This document shows positions 44,237 to 47,871 of a stretch of 47,871 nucleotides of DNA, piece by piece (the stretch's first letter is position 1; each line of letters opens with the position of its first letter). Position numbers and translations under genes: made by a program. The DNA lies in NCBI GenBank assembly GCA_964573895.1, contig CAZNLS010000005.1:1-47871 (forward strand). Direction: 5' to 3'. The DNA is from CAZNLS01 sp964573895 (GTDB lineage Bacteria; Acidobacteriota; Aminicenantia; UBA2199). Below the pieces are notes generated by a model. It was not told where the DNA came from, searched no databases, and saw nothing but the letters and a program-made list of their open reading frames with translations.

Positions 44237-45271
44237 ATTCCAGTATCAAAAATAAGAAGAATTACAGCCTTCTGGGCACTGAGCGAAGCTGCTCTTGGCG
44301 GAGCTCTTCATGCTTTACATATTCCGCTTACAGGTCTGTTTGTTAACGGAACTGCCGTTATATTTATTTCCCTTATCGGGTACTATTCGGAAAAAAGAGG
44401 AGAGATTATAAGATCAATGTTAATTGTTATGCTTATAAAGGCAGGTGTCGCACCGTACACTCCTCCGGCAGCCTATTTTGCCGTGACACTTCAGGGTTTG
44501 CTTGGTGAGATCTTATTCAGGCACAAAAAACTCTTCCGTCTCTCCTGCGTGATATTCGGTACTCTAACCATGACTTTATCTTCATTACAGAAGTTTTTAA
44601 TGCTTACTATTGTTTACGGAGGAAACCTCTGGGAATCAATCAACAGTTTCGGATTGTATATTTCATCACAATTTTCATTCTTAAATAAGATTGACAATCT
44701 GAGTTTATGGATAATGGGGGCTTATACGGGAGTACATCTTATCGCAGGTATTTTTACAGGTATTGTTGCCTCCGGTTTACCGAGGAAAATTTCAGAAACT
44801 GCGGAAAATGAAGATTTTAATCCCATTCCGCCTGTTTCGGAGGACAATCCTCGAATAACAAAAAAAAAGAGGAAGAGAAAATTCTGGCTGAAAAAACCGA
44901 CTGCACTTTTAATAATCTTTCTTGCCTCAGTAATTGTTCTGCTCTCTTATCTCTATCCTGAGATATCGAAGAGTACCGGAACAAAAGCAGTTTTAATGAT
45001 AATAAGGTCAATGGTAATAATGACTGTCTGGTTCTTCTTCATATCCCCTTATATCCAAAAGTGGTATAAAAAAGTTTTTCGAAAGAAAAAGACCCTGTAT
45101 GGGAAAGATGTAGAATTTATAACTTCAATCCTACCGGTTTTAAAAATTATTGTTTTTGCCAACTGGAAAATATTGAAAGGTGAACGATTCTTTAAAAGGA
45201 TAACTCAATTTACCGTCCTGACTTTGACAACTATTATCTATATGGAAACAGGTGATGATGAGAATGATTAA
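44237..45271 (+). CDS. Multi-pass membrane protein of unknown function, probable AUU start
   Basis: About 344 residues if begun at ATT 44237. The frame is open from a TAA at 44222 and the first ATG is only at 44417, yet the codons before it encode a membrane stretch that fits the protein (WALSEAALGGALHALHIPL, then GLFVNGTAVIFISLIGYY). AGGAG (44227-44231) sits 5 bases before ATT 44237. About seven membrane segments in all, including VAPYTPPAAYFAVTLQGLLG and, after a polar charged loop (about 200-225), two more. The N-terminal half is reminiscent of small solute-transporter membrane components, but I cannot name a family. It overlaps the NTPase gene by 8 bases. Confidence 0.72.
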   Translation: MPVSKIRRITAFWALSEAALGGALHALHIPLTGLFVNGTAVIFISLIGYYSEKRGEIIRSMLIVMLIKAGVAPYTPPAAYFAVTLQGLLGEILFRHKKLFRLSCVIFGTLTMTLSSLQKFLMLTIVYGGNLWESINSFGLYISSQFSFLNKIDNLSLWIMGAYTGVHLIAGIFTGIVASGLPRKISETAENEDFNPIPPVSEDNPRITKKKRKRKFWLKKPTALLIIFLASVIVLLSYLYPEISKSTGTKAVLMIIRSMVIMTVWFFFISPYIQKWYKKVFRKKKTLYGKDVEFITSILPVLKIIVFANWKILKGERFFKRITQFTVLTLTTIIYMETGDDEND

Positions 45272-45737
45272 CATTTATACCGGGAAAACAGGAAGCGGTA
45301 AGACCACCAGACTCGATAACCGGATACATGATAAAAAGTCGATTTGCGGGATTTTGATGCCGGTAATTGACAATAAAAGGCATATATTTAGTATATCATC
45401 GAAAAAGTTGATTCCCCTGGAAGTAGATGAAAACGAACCGGAAGAGGGGGTTGTGAGAATTGGGAAGTTCAGGTTTTTGCGAAAAGTTTTTAATTGGGCA
45501 AATAGTGAACTCATTAAACTTATAAATACAGATTGCAAAATGATTGTCATTGATGAGGTCGGCCCTCTGGAATTGAACAAATCGGGCTTTTACCCGGCGC
45601 TGAAAGCAATATTAGACGATGGCAAAAAAGATGTTTTGATAGTAGTAAGAGAAGGCCTTGTAGAAGAAGTTAAATCTTTTTTTAGAATAAAAGAGTATAA
45701 AGTTATCAGGGATATTGATAATCTGAACAACTTTTAA
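45264..45737 (+). CDS. THEP1-type nucleoside-triphosphatase
   Basis: About 157 residues: Walker A GKTGSGKTT near the N-terminus and Walker B MIVIDEVGPLEL, the signature of NTPase_1/THEP1 P-loop enzymes. Several in-frame starts exist (GTG 45252, ATG 45255/45258/45264); ATG 45264 leaves the usual short lead into the P-loop and has AGGTGA 8 bases away. Its present end (NNF) is secondary: the last 59 bases before the final codons recur at 47160-47218, where they run on to REK and a TGA overlapping the GNAT start. The original gene therefore probably ended there, before a segment was inserted. Confidence 0.85.
   Translation: MINIYTGKTGSGKTTRLDNRIHDKKSICGILMPVIDNKRHIFSISSKKLIPLEVDENEPEEGVVRIGKFRFLRKVFNWANSELIKLINTDCKMIVIDEVGPLELNKSGFYPALKAILDDGKKDVLIVVREGLVEEVKSFFRIKEYKVIRDIDNLNNF
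45673..45731 (+). repeat. Left copy of a 59-base perfect direct repeat
   Basis: This is the 3' end of the NTPase gene and is identical over 59 bases to 47160-47218; identity stops sharply at both ends. Together the copies bound the toxin-antitoxin segment. It contains the core-like inverted repeat at 45703-45721. Confidence 0.95.
45703..45721. other. Recombination-core-like inverted repeat, left copy
   Basis: TTATCA and TGATAA flank a 7-base spacer GGGATAT. Short inverted arms around a 6-8 base crossover region are typical of tyrosine-recombinase att cores. The same site is at 47190-47208 in the right copy. No recombinase gene is in the window. Confidence 0.45.
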
Positions 45738-45969
45738 TTTAAATTAACAAATTATATCCCCTAACGTAGCGGTATGCTTTGCGTCTACCCTTTTATCATT
45801 ATTTCGAATAAATAAAATTCCATGAATATAATGTTTTTGTTTTCAAGACTAATTAACGGCTCGTTTTAAGTGCATCTCTTTTCGTTCCACTTATCCGGCT
45901 TTCCTAATTCCATAATATACTTTTACATCCGGAGGTGAAGACATATTAATATATTGATTGGCATAAAAA

Positions 45970-46003
45970 CGTCAAAATATGTTGAAAGAACCGACAAATG
46001 ACG
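45970..46003. promoter_or_regulatory. Inverted repeat around the toxin-antitoxin promoter
   Basis: CGTCA (45970-45974) and TGACG (45999-46003) flank the -35 and abut the -10, a plausible autoregulatory operator for an Xre-type antitoxin. The arms are short. Confidence 0.35.
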
Positions 46004-46010
46004 CTATAAT
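45982..46010 (+). promoter_or_regulatory. Predicted strong promoter of the toxin-antitoxin pair
   Basis: TTGAAA (45982-45987), 17 bases, then a perfect TATAAT (46005-46010). The RNA would start only about 11 bases before the antitoxin ATG, just ahead of CGGAGGTGAA, which contains its ribosome site. It is among the best promoter matches in the window. Confidence 0.7.
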
Positions 46011-46027
46011 ACTATCGGAGGTGAAAA

Positions 46028-46465
46028 ATGCAGTACAATGCTGTAATTCAATTATTGGGTGGGGAAAAACGTCTTAATACTGAGATTAAAAATGATATTG
46101 ATCTATTAAATCTCAGCTATGAAGGACTCCCAAAAAATGCTCTTGAATCCCTCCTTAGAAATCTGGATTTGTCAATAACAGAGTTAGCAAAATTTAATAT
46201 ATTTCCAAGATCAAGGAGAACAATCGAGAGAGTGAAAAAAAACGAGAAACTTAATACAGAGATTTCTCAGAGCATTATAAAGTTAGCAATTCTTTATGTA
46301 AAAGGAGTTAACGTTTTTGGGGATAAGGAAAAATTTTATTTATGGTTGAATTCTGAAAACAGAATGTTTGGAGGAAGGAAGCCCATGGAGTTAATAGGGA
46401 ATTATTTTGGCTATGAATTAATTGAAAAGGAACTCACTAATATTGAATATGGAATATTTGCTTAG
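46028..46465 (+). CDS. Xre/MbcA/ParS-type antitoxin
   Basis: 145 residues. The C-terminal part (about 95-145: FGDKEKFYLWLNSENRMFGG, then RKPMELIGNYFG) matches the toxin-binding domain of Xre/MbcA/ParS antitoxins (DUF2384). The N-terminal half (LDLSITELAKFNIFPRSRRT) fits the Xre-like helical DNA-binding region. It neutralises the RES toxin that follows 6 bases later and probably represses its own promoter. CGGAGGTG lies just before the ATG. Confidence 0.9.
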   Translation: MQYNAVIQLLGGEKRLNTEIKNDIDLLNLSYEGLPKNALESLLRNLDLSITELAKFNIFPRSRRTIERVKKNEKLNTEISQSIIKLAILYVKGVNVFGDKEKFYLWLNSENRMFGGRKPMELIGNYFGYELIEKELTNIEYGIFA

Positions 46466-46471
46466 AGCTTA

Positions 46472-46936
46472 ATGATTGTTTATAGGATAACCAAAAAAAA
46501 ATATGCAAAAAACCTTGATGGAATAGGAGCAAAAATAAATGGTGGAAGGTGGAACAAAAAAGGATTCCCGATGCTGTATACTTCAAATACAGCTTCGTTG
46601 GCGATAACAGAAGCAGCGGTACACTTAGATCCAAAAACATTGCCGGATGATTATGTGCTTGTTTATCTCCAGCTCCCCGAAAATGTGAAAATACAAAAAA
46701 TCAAAACAGCTCAACTATCCCCAGGGTGGGATAATACAGAACCCGGACATTTCACAAAAGAACTTGGCACTAAATGGCTTTTAAAAAATGAAACTCTTTC
46801 ATTAGAGGTCCCTTCTGCAATTTCTCCTGAAGAAAACAATATTTTAATAAACCCCAACCATCTCCAAATTTCTCAAATAAAAGTAATAAAAACAATACCA
46901 TTGCCGGCAATGTTGAGATTTGTTAAAAAAAAGTAA
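46472..46936 (+). CDS. RES-domain toxin (NAD+-degrading type)
   Basis: 154 residues, the full length of a RES toxin. The N-terminal YRITKKKYAKNLDGIGAKI and GGRWNKKGFPMLYTS, with Arg26 and Tyr36, followed by LAITEAAVH, are the conserved catalytic surface. RES toxins deplete NAD+ by hydrolysis or phosphorolysis. The ribosome site is weak, so expression probably depends on translation of the antitoxin upstream, as in other res-xre pairs. All key residues appear intact. Confidence 0.92.
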   Translation: MIVYRITKKKYAKNLDGIGAKINGGRWNKKGFPMLYTSNTASLAITEAAVHLDPKTLPDDYVLVYLQLPENVKIQKIKTAQLSPGWDNTEPGHFTKELGTKWLLKNETLSLEVPSAISPEENNILINPNHLQISQIKVIKTIPLPAMLRFVKKK

Positions 46937-47159
46937 ATATAATGCTCTAATTGACGGTTAGTATTACTATCCATACTGCCATAAATGCGTAATATTTCTA
47001 TATATCAATTTTTATTAGATATATAATTAACAAAAGACAGATTTTCATGGGCGAACGTCAGGCCCTCACCTACGGTTGAAAAAGACATTTTTTTTTGTAT
47101 GCGTAACGACACATTTTGATTCAAATGAACAAATTTACAAAATTAAATTGACTTTACCT

Positions 47160-47218
47160 AATCTTTTTTTAGAATAAAAGAGTATAAAGTTATCAGGGAT
47201 ATTGATAATCTGAACAAC
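47160..47218 (+). repeat. Right copy of the 59-base perfect direct repeat
   Basis: Identical to 45673-45731. Read in the NTPase frame it continues past the repeat to codons for REK and a TGA (47228-47230) that overlaps the GNAT ATG, suggesting that this copy keeps the ancestral 3' end of the NTPase gene. Confidence 0.95.
47190..47208. other. Recombination-core-like inverted repeat, right copy
   Basis: The same TTATCA-GGGATAT-TGATAA arrangement as at 45703-45721. Confidence 0.45.
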
Positions 47219-47226
47219 AGGGAAAA

Positions 47227-47754
47227 ATGAAAAAAGAAGAGGTATCGCTAAGGAGGCCGGTTATATCGGATAAAGTCCAAATTACCAAACTTGCTGACAA
47301 TAGAAAAATTGCAGATAATCTAAGGGATATTTTTCCATATCCTTATAGTGAAAAAGATGCTGCGGATTACATAAATATCTGTATGAAAGAAGATGTTCCG
47401 GTAACTTTTGCAATTGAGTTCAACGGACAATTGGCAGGAATGATCGGATTAGTCCCCCAAAACGATGTCTACAGGAGAACAGCCGAAGTCGGATACTGGA
47501 TTGGTGAAATTTATTGGGGGAGAGGAATTGCATCGAAGGCATTGGAACTTATTACAAAATATGGTTTTGATGTACTGAAATTTGCGAGGCTTCATACAGG
47601 TGTATTTGAAAATAATAAAGCTTCAATGAGAGTTCTTGAAAAAAACGGATACAATTTTGAAGGAATTTTCACAAAAAATATTTTTAAAAACGGAAAATTT
47701 CTGGATGAATACAGATATGGAAAAATTAATGTTGATATTTTTCCAACGGATTGA
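47227..47754 (+). CDS. GNAT-family N-acetyltransferase (RimJ/RimL-like)
   Basis: 175 residues: a full Acetyltransf_3-type domain with GMIGLVPQ, then the acetyl-CoA loop in AEVGYWIGEIYWGRGIASKA, ARLHTGVFENNKASMRVLEK and NGYNFEGIF. The substrate cannot be told; RimJ/L relatives acetylate protein N-termini or small amines. The ATG overlaps the TGA of the ancestral NTPase end, so it was probably coupled to that gene before the insertion; now it has only a weak GGGAAA site. No clear terminator is seen in the 117 bases after it. Confidence 0.9.
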   Translation: MKKEEVSLRRPVISDKVQITKLADNRKIADNLRDIFPYPYSEKDAADYINICMKEDVPVTFAIEFNGQLAGMIGLVPQNDVYRRTAEVGYWIGEIYWGRGIASKALELITKYGFDVLKFARLHTGVFENNKASMRVLEKNGYNFEGIFTKNIFKNGKFLDEYRYGKINVDIFPTD

Positions 47755-47871
47755 AACAGGGACAAAGTCTTTAATTATATAATGTGAAAGGGATCGCTTG
47801 ATTTTTTTTTCTGTTCAATATATATATAGTTTTTAAAGATCTCTAACTTTATCTCCTGCGGGTAACTTTTT

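Larger units (their letters stand above)
45732..47218. mobile_element. Putative integrated toxin-antitoxin module at the 3' end of the NTPase gene
   Basis: A 1487-base segment between NTPase and GNAT genes ends in a 59-base copy of the NTPase 3' end. Removing it restores an uninterrupted join in which the NTPase ends NNREK with its TGA overlapping the GNAT ATG by 4 bases, as elsewhere in this gene set. The left junction supplies a substitute stop (codons for F, then TAA). Contents: about 290 bases without a gene other than the promoter at 45982-46010, the antitoxin, the toxin, then about 220 bases without a gene (an AT hairpin, arms 46999-47006 and 47018-47025). There is no integrase, transposase or terminal inverted repeat, so it would need help in trans. 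Confidence 0.65.

Noticed and set aside
45945..46001. Micro-ORF of 18 codons starting at ATT after a second CGGAGGTGAA (45930-45939)
   Set aside because: It would need another AUU start, lies across the strong toxin-antitoxin promoter and would not be in its transcript. The repeated CGGAGGTGAA is more likely chance or a duplicated ribosome-site fragment.
45732..46027. Integron attC site or gene cassette
   Set aside because: Toxin-antitoxin and GNAT genes are common cassette cargo, and CCTAAC near 45766 drew attention, but no paired R'/R'' boxes or folded attC structure could be found; the 59-base repeats are coding sequence of the NTPase.
46999..47025. Hairpin with arms TATATATC and GATATATA as terminator of the toxin gene
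   Set aside because: All-AT stem with an 11-base loop and no T-tract on the plus strand; it may be chance in AT-rich DNA.

Overview
The window is AT-rich, with Lys/Asn/Ile-rich proteins, and comes from a free-living, probably Gram-negative bacterium that respires oxygen. Multihaem cytochromes, predicted lipoproteins and an exported Msr fusion point to a periplasm. It makes its own branched-chain amino acids and tryptophan. No marker fixes the phylum. The lysine-rich coding style, HacA-type LeuCD, alternative complex III and a TolB-like/TPR protein suggest a poorly sampled lineage; that is inference.

Left third (about 400-19165, all minus strand): two biosynthetic operons in tandem. trpE-trpG-trpD-trpC-trpF-DAHP synthase-trpB-trpA is followed by ilvB-ilvN-ilvC-ilvD-cimA-leuA-leuC-leuD-leuB. 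Genes overlap or nearly touch. Isoleucine is evidently made from citramalate: CimA is present, there is no threonine deaminase, and LeuBCD would act in both the leucine and citramalate routes. Between the operons lies a translated 61-codon leader very rich in Ile and Leu codons, with its own promoter and Shine-Dalgarno. The extreme left end holds a frameshifted remnant and an odd GC-rich edge.

Centre (19.2-28.6 kb): divergently from trpE come a membrane TolB-like/TPR protein and a translationally coupled PP2C phosphatase with four zf-TFIIB-type zinc repeats. On the minus strand follow a CrtI-like FAD oxidoreductase, an exported MsrB-MsrA fusion, and a LiaF-like/LytS-type kinase/LytTR regulator operon preceded by two direct repeats spaced like a LytTR operator.

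28.6-41.2 kb (minus): one respiratory operon, sco-coxA-coxC-coxD-coxB-ctaB-[membrane/cytochrome c fusion]-actA-actB-actC-actD-actF. It encodes a caa3-type oxidase plus alternative complex III. There is no separate actE; a membrane protein with a C-terminal monohaem domain sits at the head of the act genes.

41.3-47.9 kb: nnrE (minus), then a plus-strand set of an alkaline-phosphatase-superfamily lipoprotein, an unknown membrane protein that appears to start at AUU, a THEP1-type NTPase and a GNAT acetyltransferase. A 1.49-kb segment carrying a RES/Xre toxin-antitoxin pair sits between the last two. It is bounded by perfect 59-bp direct repeats that duplicate the 3' end of the NTPase gene, and each repeat contains a recombinase-core-like inverted repeat. 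This looks like a small integrated module with no recombinase of its own and is the most notable feature here. I saw no tRNA, rRNA, CRISPR array or transposase.
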